From: Acidobacteriota bacterium
Lineage (GTDB): Bacteria; Acidobacteriota; Blastocatellia; Pyrinomonadales; Pyrinomonadaceae
Direction: 5' to 3'
NCBI GenBank assembly: GCA_003222835.1
Contig: QHXE01000034.1
Location: forward strand, 1 to 7,252
Length of the DNA stretch: 7,252 nucleotides
The stretch's first letter is position 1. Each line of letters starts with the position of its first letter. Shown here in pieces: positions 1 through 5,503 of this stretch. The notes under the pieces are model-generated. The model saw nothing but the letters and a program-made list of their open reading frames with translations. It made no database searches and was not told the DNA's origin. A program made the translations under genes and the position numbers.

Positions 1-62
1 CCAAGTCATACACGCTTTCCTAAATTGTTTCGCCCCGTGTGATTTGGTAGCCCAGCAGCCGA

Positions 63-386
63 CTAGACAGTCGCCTTATGAATCTGTCGCTTCAACCGAT
101 GAATCGAGCGACGTGTTCGCTTTAACTGCGCGTGATCGTGCGCGACAACTGCTGCATCGCGCTTCTTCTTAAGTTCTTTGATGCGCGATTTGATCGTTGC
201 CTTGTCAATGCCGACCACATCGTGATGTTCGTGCATGTCTATATTCAGCGCCTTGCAAATCGCCACTACCAGATGTTCTTTATTCAACTGGGTGTAACCC
301 TTGACCTCGTCGTGCTCGATGTCTTTGGCGATGTCGCGAAGTTCAGCGAGTGTCTTGTGTTTCAATTCATGGTGTGTATAAGCCAT
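63..386 (-). CDS. Rho_N/SAP-like small basic protein
   Basis: This 107-aa protein has an N-terminal segment (about residues 8-49) that resembles the Rho termination factor N-terminal fold. It has a 'KTLAELRDIAKDI' helix, then a 'VKGYTQLNKEHLVVAICKAL' stretch, which matches the Rho pattern of L-x-ELR-x-A followed by GY-x-x-x-x-K-x-x-L-x-x-A-I-x-K. The rest (about 61-103) is a highly charged Lys/Arg/His-rich helix, probably a coiled coil or nucleic-acid-binding tail. Family knowledge: Rho_N and SAP-like domains bind nucleic acid, so a DNA- or RNA-binding role is inferred, not shown. The ATG is preceded by GAGG at 393-396 with a 6-nt spacer, and that site touches the stop codon of the upstream membrane-protein gene, 8 bp away. 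The two are therefore likely co-transcribed and translationally coupled. It is full length as a stand-alone small protein, with none of the RNA-binding or ATPase domains of Rho. Confidence 0.75.
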   Translation of the reverse strand: MAYTHHELKHKTLAELRDIAKDIEHDEVKGYTQLNKEHLVVAICKALNIDMHEHHDVVGIDKATIKSRIKELKKKRDAAVVAHDHAQLKRTRRSIHRLKRQIHKATV

Positions 387-394
387 CTGTTACC

Positions 395-802
395 TCATCT
401 CAAATTTGTTTGCATAGAACGCCCCGTTAACCAGGGAACGATCAAAAGCAGCAAGTATCCTAACCAAACTGTCAAAGAAATAAAATAAGCGAAGCCCGCC
501 TTCAGCAGCAACACGAGAATCATCAAGTCCAGTATCAGATTCACGACAGAAAACATTAAGCCCAGTTTCAAGCCTTCGACCATTCTCTGTGGAGAGGCTT
601 TCAGGTAATCTTTTGCTAAGAGATAAGTCACGGGCAGCCAGACAATCAGAATCGGAAAGCTGATCGCGGGATTGTTCGAGATGTAGGGAATCGGCCTCGC
701 GCCCTTCAGCGACGGCGTCATGAACACAATACTGCCCCAGACAAAACCGATAATCCAGATTACAATCGCGTACGCGAAGGCTTTCCAAATTCTCTGCGGC
801 AT
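395..802 (-). CDS. Four-helix integral membrane protein, function unknown
   Basis: This 135-aa, strongly hydrophobic protein has about four predicted membrane segments, near residues 7-29, 46-64, 77-100 and 104-125. A short polar loop around 'LKGARPIPYISNNPA' joins helices 1 and 2, and a basic loop 'KDYLKASPQR' lies between helices 2 and 3. I recognise no catalytic motif or named family. The coding frame is supported by the hydrophobic periodicity and by the clean 8-bp junction to the downstream Rho_N-like gene. A longer antisense-like reading frame over 390-950 in another phase covers the same region but has an unnatural Arg/Ser-rich composition. The start is an ATG with only a weak ribosome-binding sequence. 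It lies 33 bp from the divergent gene at 836, so any promoter must sit partly inside the neighbour. Confidence 0.7.
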   Translation of the reverse strand: MPQRIWKAFAYAIVIWIIGFVWGSIVFMTPSLKGARPIPYISNNPAISFPILIVWLPVTYLLAKDYLKASPQRMVEGLKLGLMFSVVNLILDLMILVLLLKAGFAYFISLTVWLGYLLLLIVPWLTGRSMQTNLR

Positions 803-823
803 ATCGCGTTCTCAAATACCATG

Positions 824-829
824 TAGGAG
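824..829 (+). promoter_or_regulatory. Shine-Dalgarno site for the 836 gene
   Basis: TAGGAG lies 6 nt before the ATG at 836. It fixes that start against the ATG at 821, which is followed directly by a stop codon. Confidence 0.7.
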
Positions 830-835
830 CCAACA

Positions 836-1570
836 ATGTCGAGTGAAAGATCCAGGCGAACGAGAAAAATTGTCGTGCGCGTGATTGTGCTGGTGCTGGC
901 GCTGCTAATCTGCGGCGTGCTCTACGATCTTTATTTTCCGAGAACGACACACATGCGCGAGTTCGATCCGGACGAAGTGGCGCGGCTGGAGACGGCTATG
1001 TGGCGCTCTTACTATGACAAGCAGCGGCTTCGTCTCTTCAACGAACTGAGTGAGCTGCTGCGAACGCAATATCACATGCCACTGATTAGATCGAATCAGG
1101 TCGCATACTATGCCGCGAACGCTGCCTTTGTTTTCAAGCAGGGAAAAGAGCGAGCAGATTACGAAAAGGCCCTGCCCGATCTTTTGAAGTTTTACGGCGA
1201 GATTCGGAAACTGAGCGACATTCCTTTCGATGCAGATCGCGCCGCGCGTTTGGAACTTGAGTGGTGGATTATCCATCGGCAACGCGCACAGCACGCGCCG
1301 GGTGACCTGGATAAGGCTCTGGCTGAGTTACAAGCCGAGATCTATCGCGTCCCCGTCGAACGCGTGATGGAACATGGCCGCCTTCGCGCCGAAGCCATGA
1401 CGATTCGCGATACGAAGGCCGATAATGGCGGAGTCACAGAAGCTGACTGGGCTAGGATAAATGATTTGCTCAGAGAGTCGTGGCGCTCATTGGCGAGAGC
1501 GGTGAGGTTAGATAACCTTCACTCATTCCAAATCCGGCAATTCATCACGAGGAATCAGCAGCCGGATTGA
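836..1570 (+). CDS. Membrane-anchored hypothetical protein, mostly helical
   Basis: This 244-aa protein is the only plus-strand gene in the window. It opens with a basic stretch (SSERSRRTRK), then one hydrophobic segment (about residues 11-33), which suggests a single N-terminal anchor with the rest outside the cytoplasm. The remainder is rich in Arg, Glu, Ala and aromatic residues and appears to be a string of amphipathic helices (for example 'LELEWWIIHRQRAQHA' and 'LDKALAELQAEIYR'). This could be a helical-repeat domain, but no TPR consensus is clear. I do not recognise the family. A good ribosome-binding site supports the start. The last 48 bp overlap, tail-to-tail, the 3' end of the LexA-like gene on the other strand. 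Function is unknown; a role at the cell envelope is inferred only from the anchor. Confidence 0.7.
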   Translation: MSSERSRRTRKIVVRVIVLVLALLICGVLYDLYFPRTTHMREFDPDEVARLETAMWRSYYDKQRLRLFNELSELLRTQYHMPLIRSNQVAYYAANAAFVFKQGKERADYEKALPDLLKFYGEIRKLSDIPFDADRAARLELEWWIIHRQRAQHAPGDLDKALAELQAEIYRVPVERVMEHGRLRAEAMTIRDTKADNGGVTEADWARINDLLRESWRSLARAVRLDNLHSFQIRQFITRNQQPD

Positions 1571-1762
1571 TCGCGCTTGACCCGGAACCCTTTCGATCAA
1601 GCCGCGCTTCTCAAGGGTAAGGATCATCTGATGAATCGCGGGAGGCGAAGTCTTGAAATAACGCTGCATGTCAGACTCAGCCGGCGCACATCCATGAATC
1701 TTCGTGTAATAGTAAATGAATGCTAAGAACTGGCCTTGGCGTAATGTAAAACTAGTTGTCAC
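1523..1762 (-). CDS. LexA-like winged-helix DNA-binding protein lacking the peptidase domain
   Basis: This 79-aa protein matches the LexA N-terminal DNA-binding domain. 'TLRQGQFLAFIYYYTKIHG' resembles LexA helix 1 (T-x-RQ-x-x-x-L-x-FI-x-x-x-x-x-x-x-G), 'SDMQRYFKTSPPAIHQMILTLEKRGLIERVPG' the recognition-helix and turn region, and 'ARSIRLL' the terminal wing strand. The Ser/Lys autoprotease domain of LexA is absent, so it should not self-cleave. It is a stand-alone DNA-binding module, probably a repressor or accessory regulator. The predicted start is a GTG lying inside the end of the Uma2 gene, giving an 11-bp overlap. No ribosome-binding site is visible, so translation probably depends on reinitiation after the Uma2 stop. 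Regulation of the Uma2 operon by this protein is plausible but inferred. A MarR-type winged helix is an alternative, though the LexA-like pattern fits better. Confidence 0.78.
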   Translation of the reverse strand: MTTSFTLRQGQFLAFIYYYTKIHGCAPAESDMQRYFKTSPPAIHQMILTLEKRGLIERVPGQARSIRLLIPRDELPDLE

Positions 1763-2309
1763 GGAACAATTCGTTAACCGGCATGCGCCAGCCTGGAACT
1801 GCGGGTTCAGCTTCAGCTACTTCTCCTCGGCGATAGATGGTGGGACTGTCAGCATCGCTGGCGCGGTAGACCCTAACAACGTCCTCACTGAGCAGATCAA
1901 CATCCCAAACAACCAGTGTGCCCGCAGCGAAATAGTCGAAGCGCTTCTTGGCTAAATCACGTTCCGCTTTCGATCCGTAATCATTCTCGCTTCTAACTTC
2001 AACAGCAAAAACCGGCGCGCCTCTAAAAAACTTCATTCCTGCTGGTTCGCCCGTGAAGAAGGCAGCATCCGGACTAAAGGTTTTGCGATTTGGCAGATTC
2101 ACCACGAAAGCCTTGTTGTCACCTACCGCGCGTCCGGTTCCGGTCCTTCGCGCGTACTCTCTTAGGCTCGCAAAGGTCTCGTCGCCGGCATAGCCGGGCT
2201 CGTCTCCAGTAGGGGGCATTAGGATTAGTTCTCCCTCGACGATTTCCGCCTTGCCGTTGTTCGGCACGTGGTAAAGGTCTTCGGTTGTGGCCTCGGTCTT
2301 CGTGATCAT
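1752..2309 (-). CDS. Uma2 family (DUF820) PD-(D/E)XK nuclease-fold protein
   Basis: This 185-aa protein has the typical length and landmarks of the Uma2 family. There is an N-terminal 'AEIVEGELILMPP' strand pair, then 'SPDAAFF' with Asp81, then 'APVFAVEVRSENDYG' with Glu104, followed by 'KKRFDYFAAGTLVVWDVD' (Tyr126, Gly130, Trp135, Asp136). These match the family pattern PD... EV-x-S-x-x-D... K-x-x-x-Y-x-x-x-G-x-x-x-x-W-x-x-D. The candidate active-site acids are therefore intact. Family knowledge: Uma2 proteins have a restriction-endonuclease-like fold and are abundant in cyanobacteria and some other phyla, but their substrates and roles are mostly undetermined. The start is an ATG with no clear ribosome-binding site. 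The 3' end overlaps the LexA-like gene by 11 bp, which makes a two-gene unit. DNA cleavage is inferred from the fold only. Confidence 0.88.
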   Translation of the reverse strand: MITKTEATTEDLYHVPNNGKAEIVEGELILMPPTGDEPGYAGDETFASLREYARRTGTGRAVGDNKAFVVNLPNRKTFSPDAAFFTGEPAGMKFFRGAPVFAVEVRSENDYGSKAERDLAKKRFDYFAAGTLVVWDVDLLSEDVVRVYRASDADSPTIYRRGEVAEAEPAVPGWRMPVNELFRDN

Positions 2310-2379
2310 TAGAGTGACTAGATTTTACCATGCCGTGGCTGCCGCGGCGATGTTGTCTTACGGAAAATTTCGTGGCGGA

Positions 2380-2796
2380 CTAGATCGCTCCCAATTGCCG
2401 ATACATCTTCATAAAATCAAAGTTGTTCCAGGCCTCGACGATTTTTCCGCCTTTGATTCGCGTAATCGTGATGCCAGTGAATTCGACGGGCGATTGAGTC
2501 GCGGCAAATCCCAGACTGTCGCCGGTGTGCTTACCGCGAACGCTGCAACGCGTGGCGACGAGATCGCCCTCGGCAAGCTGATCTTCGACGACGACTTCGA
2601 TATTGGGAAACGCTTCCCGAAACTGCGCATGAAATGGTTGGAAGCCCGCTGGGCCACGCAAAGGGTTCAAAGGATCGTCGGACAGTCCGTGAGCTATCCC
2701 TTCATCAGCGAACATTTCCGGAATGGCTTCAGCTCGGCCTTTGTTCCAGACCTCTTCGAACCAACGACGCATTAATGCCTTGTTTTCTTCTGACAT
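2380..2796 (-). CDS. SnoaL-like / ester-cyclase family protein (NTF2-like fold)
   Basis: This 138-aa protein fits the SnoaL-like family in full. The N-terminal helix 'NKALMRRWFEEVWNKGRAEAIPEMFAD' and 'HGLSDDPLNPLRGPAGFQPFHAQFREAFPNIEVVVEDQLAEGDLVATR' match the family layout, followed by 'EFTGITITRIKGGKIVEAWNNFDFMKMYRQLG'. In SnoaL-type polyketide cyclases an acidic residue near the C-terminal end of the sheet acts in catalysis; Asp127 (in NNFDF) and the central His36 sit in comparable places. Most genomic members are small soluble proteins of unknown substrate, so no specific polyketide role should be assumed, and no polyketide genes are nearby. A strong ribosome-binding site supports the ATG start. 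It lies 35 bp after the membrane-protein gene and is probably part of the same transcript. Confidence 0.87.
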   Translation of the reverse strand: MSEENKALMRRWFEEVWNKGRAEAIPEMFADEGIAHGLSDDPLNPLRGPAGFQPFHAQFREAFPNIEVVVEDQLAEGDLVATRCSVRGKHTGDSLGFAATQSPVEFTGITITRIKGGKIVEAWNNFDFMKMYRQLGAI

Positions 2797-2804
2797 TTTC
2801 TGTT

Positions 2805-2810
2805 CTCCTT
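2805..2810 (-). promoter_or_regulatory. Shine-Dalgarno site for the SnoaL-like gene
   Basis: On the minus strand AAGGAG lies 8 nt before the ATG at 2796. It is the clearest ribosome-binding site in the window, so this gene is probably well translated independently of its upstream neighbour. Confidence 0.75.
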
Positions 2811-2831
2811 CATGAAAAACCTTCTGGTTTA

Positions 2832-3221
2832 TTAGCCACTGTCGGACTCGTCAACGTGGAACTTATGCAAGATGCGGTGAACGACCGGCGCCAGAACGAT
2901 TCCCATTACCGCAATAAACATTAAGCCGCTGAATAGCGCGTAAGCAGAAGCGAAGATCTTAACCGCGTTATTCGAAAGTTCATTCACCGGGCCCATCCCT
3001 CCGAGGATCATCGAAGCCTCCAGCAGTGAATCGATCAAATTGAATCTGCCGAGGACGTGATAACCCGCAATTCCAATCGATAGCGCAACTGCGATCAAGC
3101 AGAGAGCGATGCCGAGCGAAGCGAGCAGCCGTTTGACGAAGACTGATGTTGGCGCGAGCGGATCGCTCCTTCGCTCAAAGCGCAGTGGCCGGTGCTTGGA
3201 TCTATCGCTTCGCTTGGTCAC
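2832..3221 (-). CDS. Two-helix membrane protein resembling a K+-channel pore module with a non-canonical filter
   Basis: This 129-aa protein starts with a basic, probably cytoplasmic tail (residues 1-31) and has one helix at about 32-57. A re-entrant-like segment 'SLLEASMILGGMGPVNELSNNAVKIF' (65-90) follows, then a second helix at about 91-112, then a short basic/acidic tail. The order TM1, pore helix, glycine-rich turn, 'xxAxKIFASAYALFSGLMFI' helix parallels two-TM K+ channels, where the turn is TVGYGD and the next segment typically reads 'PxTxxGKLFxIxYxLxGI'. Here the turn is LGGMGP: the glycines remain but the filter Tyr and Asp do not. Similarity to the channel fold is my reading of the pattern; ion conduction is unproven and may be lost. 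The start is a GTG with weak upstream signal, 18 bp after the lipid-kinase stop, so the exact N-terminus is uncertain. The two genes are probably co-transcribed. Confidence 0.72.
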   Translation of the reverse strand: MTKRSDRSKHRPLRFERRSDPLAPTSVFVKRLLASLGIALCLIAVALSIGIAGYHVLGRFNLIDSLLEASMILGGMGPVNELSNNAVKIFASAYALFSGLMFIAVMGIVLAPVVHRILHKFHVDESDSG

Positions 3222-3239
3222 TTTGGCCAGGATGGTTTC

Positions 3240-4190
3240 TCAACGACAACGCAAGCGCAACATTCGAGGCATGATTTGAAACGTTACCGGCAAACGGCCA
3301 ACCACTTCGCCATCAAGCTCGACGCGCACTTCTTCGTCGTTCTTAACGGGCCGCGCGACAACCTGCTTCGCCATCGCATGCGTTACCTCATCCATGCGCA
3401 GATGAGCGCCGAAATAAAGTCGCGGAGCATTAGTCAGAATTCTGAAGGCACTCGCGTCACCGATCGTCACGACATCGAAGTACCCATCATCAAGTTTTGC
3501 GTCCGGCGCGATTTTCATTCCGCCCCCATAGTAACGCGCGTTGGCAACGGCCAATTCGGCGATACGCAGTCTTCGTTCAGCTTGCTCATCGAGTTGCAAA
3601 ATGATTTCAGTAGGGGAAGACGCCAAGGTTGTCTGCACCGTGGCGGCGGCGTAAGAGAGTTTGCCGGTCAGCTTGCGTGGCGCAAAGGCGGGAATCCACT
3701 TTTTAGCTTCACCACTCGCTGCGCGACTCAGCACCTCTGTGCTCATGCCAAGGCTGGCGACGTTAATAAAGAATCGCGTCTCGCGCTCACCACTGTCATT
3801 TACAAATGTCACGCGACCGGCATCGATCACGCGCGTGCGTCCATCGCGCAGAGCGCGCGCTGCCTCAGCGATGTTTGTGGGCATGTGAAGCGTGCGGCGA
3901 AAATCGCTCCCCGTGCCACCTGGTAAGATTCCCAGCTCGACTTGCTCCTTTGATTCGAGAATTCCGTTTGCAACTTCCGAGATTGTGCCGTCGCCACCGC
4001 AGGCGATAATCAGCTTGGTTCCCTGCTTTGCGGCTTCATTGGCAAGCTTACCTCCATGCCCGATAGCTTCCGTGAAAGCAACTGAGAACGGACCAAAGTG
4101 CGTGCGCAGATCGCTGGCGATCTTGGGCCAGTTCTCCTTCGTCGCGCCATCGGCGGAGGCAGGATTAACTATTACCAGTGGCAAGGTCAT
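3240..4190 (-). CDS. Diacylglycerol kinase family lipid kinase (YegS/DagK_cat type)
   Basis: At 316 aa this has the usual length for the soluble bacterial diacylglycerol kinase-like family. The N-terminal nucleotide-binding domain contains 'VIVNPASADG' (7-15), the diagnostic GGDGT at 65-69 with Glu72 following, and 'LGILPGGTGSDFRR' at 86-99. The C-terminal beta-sandwich domain shows 'YYGGGMKIAPDAKLDDGYFDV' (220-240) and 'ELDGEVVGRLPVTF' (291-304), ending in the family-typical 'PRMLRLRCR'. These proteins phosphorylate a lipid hydroxyl (diacylglycerol, or in some members sphingoid or other lipids) using ATP, at the membrane surface; which substrate this one uses cannot be told. The start lies 15 bp from the inverted repeat, without a clear ribosome-binding site, so the repeat hairpin may influence its translation. 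It sits between an acyltransferase and a channel-like protein, which suggests a membrane-lipid role. Confidence 0.93.
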   Translation of the reverse strand: MTLPLVIVNPASADGATKENWPKIASDLRTHFGPFSVAFTEAIGHGGKLANEAAKQGTKLIIACGGDGTISEVANGILESKEQVELGILPGGTGSDFRRTLHMPTNIAEAARALRDGRTRVIDAGRVTFVNDSGERETRFFINVASLGMSTEVLSRAASGEAKKWIPAFAPRKLTGKLSYAAATVQTTLASSPTEIILQLDEQAERRLRIAELAVANARYYGGGMKIAPDAKLDDGYFDVVTIGDASAFRILTNAPRLYFGAHLRMDEVTHAMAKQVVARPVKNDEEVRVELDGEVVGRLPVTFQIMPRMLRLRCR

Positions 4191-4205
4191 TCGTGGAATT
4201 TAGAC

Positions 4206-4296
4206 TTAACCGCAGAGGCCGCGGAGGTTCTCGCAGAGGGCGCTGAGACAAGACTCTGCGTACCTCGGCGAAAACCTCTGCCTCTTCTGCGGTTAA
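4206..4296. repeat. 91-bp MITE/REP-like inverted repeat with TTAACCGCAG ends
   Basis: The element begins TTAACCGCAG (4206-4215) and ends with the exact complement CTGCGGTTAA (4287-4296). The arms stay largely complementary inward: left GAGGTTCTCGCAGAGG pairs with right-arm complement GAGGTTTTCGCCGAGG, with a loop of about 5 nt near 4248-4252. Each arm contains short repeated CGCAGAGG/CGCGGAGG units. It fills nearly all of the space between the acyltransferase and the lipid kinase, and its right end supplies the acyltransferase TAA stop. It could act as a hairpin that attenuates transcription or protects the message. I see no T-run, so a classical terminator is not supported. Resemblance to dispersed 'accgcagagg' repeats in other genomes is from memory. 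Confidence 0.85.
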
Positions 4297-5192
4297 TCGC
4301 TTTCACTTTCATAGAGAACCCGATCAGCTTCACCGAGTTCCGCAATCTTGCTCATCACAAACTCGCCAATCTCTTTGTATGTGCGCACATGATCTTTCTT
4401 TTTCATGAACTTTGATAAGTCAAGCTGCGGTCCAAAATGAATTCGAACGTTATCGCCGCCGAACCAGTTTCCCAAAACCTGTCCAGGCAAATTGTTTCCC
4501 AGTCCAGCGATAAAAATCGGAACAACTTGCGGATTAGCATCCTTGATTAGTTTCCCTACGCCTGGCTGAGGTCGAAGGAACGAGTACGGATCGTCGCTCT
4601 TATTGCGCGTGCCTTCGGGATGAAAGCCGATGACGTTGCCCGCGCCCTCACTACAAAGTTGCGCGAGTCGGCGCATGGAATATTTATCAAACGCACGCTT
4701 CTCAGGCATTGGATTTTTTCCGGTGACAAAGAAAGGCGGATACATCGACCACCATCCCATCACCAGATTGACGAACATGCCGGCGAGTGACTGATAGTAG
4801 AAACGTCCGCGCACCGGAAAGAAGAGTTGCTTGCGCCACTTGGTCCTTCGAAACAAAACTGTCGAGACCGTGTACAGATCGAAGAACGATCGATGATTAG
4901 CCACCAGCAGAATCGGCCGGCCATGATCGGCGGCTTCAATGTTTTCGAGGCCATAAACGCGCATCAGATTGTAACTCGAAAGATGAATCCAACCCGCGCC
5001 GAAAACACTCTGGCACCAAGTCCAGAATCGTTTCCAGCGGCCTTGGTTCATGCGATGCGTGACGCGGAAGGCGAAGCGCTCGAAGAGTGAGAGAACGCTA
5101 AGCTCTTCGGCTGAAGGTTCAAATGAGCCCTGATTGTCCGAGACATCGGCAACAATCATAGTATTCGCGTGACCGGGTAGTAGGTAATCCAC
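4293..5192 (-). CDS. PlsC-type lysophospholipid acyltransferase (LPLAT family)
   Basis: This 299-aa protein has the two hallmark motifs of the glycerolipid acyltransferase superfamily: HRSFFD (His100-x4-Asp105), the catalytic pair, and PEGTR (192-196), the phosphate-binding block. A weaker motif IV-like 'VVPIFIAGLGNN' lies at 223-234. It likely transfers an acyl chain to a lysophosphatidate-like glycerol phosphate, giving phosphatidate, at the cytoplasmic membrane; the precise acceptor is not determinable. Residues 1-60 extend N-terminal of the core. Two starts compete: a GTG at 5192 with a GAGGAGG site 4 nt upstream, or an ATG at 5159 that overlaps the TGA of the preceding gene as ATGA. The latter would give 288 aa; I report the longer one. 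Both imply coupling to the 115-aa gene. The stop codon lies inside the inverted repeat. The lipid kinase gene follows. Confidence 0.92.
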   Translation of the reverse strand: MDYLLPGHANTMIVADVSDNQGSFEPSAEELSVLSLFERFAFRVTHRMNQGRWKRFWTWCQSVFGAGWIHLSSYNLMRVYGLENIEAADHGRPILLVANHRSFFDLYTVSTVLFRRTKWRKQLFFPVRGRFYYQSLAGMFVNLVMGWWSMYPPFFVTGKNPMPEKRAFDKYSMRRLAQLCSEGAGNVIGFHPEGTRNKSDDPYSFLRPQPGVGKLIKDANPQVVPIFIAGLGNNLPGQVLGNWFGGDNVRIHFGPQLDLSKFMKKKDHVRTYKEIGEFVMSKIAELGEADRVLYESESD

Positions 5193-5503
5193 ACATCCTC
5201 CTCGATCAATAGTTCCATCAGGAGGCGACGAAGATCGTTTAGATAAGTAAGTAGCTTTGCGTATTGAATCGAGTGTTCGACATCGAGGTCTAAATCACAG
5301 AATAAGATTTGAATTTGGTCGCGGACCAGGTTGAAATGAGAGATCTGAGACGCGTATAAACCAGTGAACGGTGTCGTGAGCGTGGAGCCGCCACGGGCAA
5401 GGGCCAACTCTTCTGAAAGCCAGTCAGTTACCGCTCTGTAGTCGGTTCTATCCGTTCTAATTGGGAGAAAGATCTCAACGCGAGTCCGTTTTTCTAAGGC
5501 CAC
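5156..5503 (-). CDS. Uncharacterised 115-aa protein, conserved-looking
   Basis: This small soluble protein has 'RVEIFLPIRTDRTDYRAVTDWLSEELALARGGSTLTTPFTGLY' at 8-50, a hydrophobic strand 'QIQILFCDL' at about 63-71, an amphipathic helix at about 76-100, and a C-terminal strand 'EEDVWITYYPV'. The layout suggests a small alpha/beta fold. It loosely resembles an uncharacterised cyanobacterial family with an N-terminal 'EIFIPVRSDxPEYxxxxDWLxEExxxxRGGxT' pattern; this is from memory, and no function is known to me. It starts with GTG, with AAGGGAG 7 nt upstream, which makes the start convincing. Its start overlaps the end of the repeat-protein gene by 29 bp, and its end overlaps the acyltransferase gene, so the three are probably co-translated. 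Confidence 0.75.
   Translation of the reverse strand: MALEKRTRVEIFLPIRTDRTDYRAVTDWLSEELALARGGSTLTTPFTGLYASQISHFNLVRDQIQILFCDLDLDVEHSIQYAKLLTYLNDLRRLLMELLIEEDVWITYYPVTRIL
5197..5203 (-). promoter_or_regulatory. Shine-Dalgarno candidate inside the 115-aa gene
   Basis: On the minus strand GAGGAGG encodes two Glu residues of the 115-aa protein and ends 4 nt before the GTG at 5192. It favours the longer acyltransferase start over the ATG at 5159, although the spacing is tight. Confidence 0.5.

Noticed and set aside
390..950. Long minus-strand reading frame of 186 codons
   Set aside because: It overlaps the four-helix protein in another phase and crosses the start of the plus-strand gene. Its Arg/Ser/Asp-rich composition shows no domain, while the competing frames have good ribosome sites or clear hydrophobic segments.
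2316..2385. Eight-base direct repeat GACTAGAT at 2316-2323 and 2378-2385, plus a GAAAATTTC palindrome, near the Uma2 start
   Set aside because: The copies are 62 bp apart, one includes the SnoaL-like stop codon, and repeats this short occur by chance; no link to the LexA-like protein can be supported.
2816..2838. Possible terminator hairpin AAACC-loop-GGTTTTT after the channel-like gene
   Set aside because: The stem is only 5 bp with two GC pairs, and the next gene begins 35 bp on with the same orientation; too weak to call.
3192..3926. 244-codon plus-strand frame opposite the lipid kinase
   Set aside because: It is antisense to a gene with unmistakable GGDGT and GGTGSDF motifs; its own translation is His/Arg-rich with no recognisable fold.
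4206..4296. Rho-independent terminator interpretation of the inverted repeat
   Set aside because: The stem is long and imperfect and lacks a following T-run on either strand, so it was annotated as a repeat.
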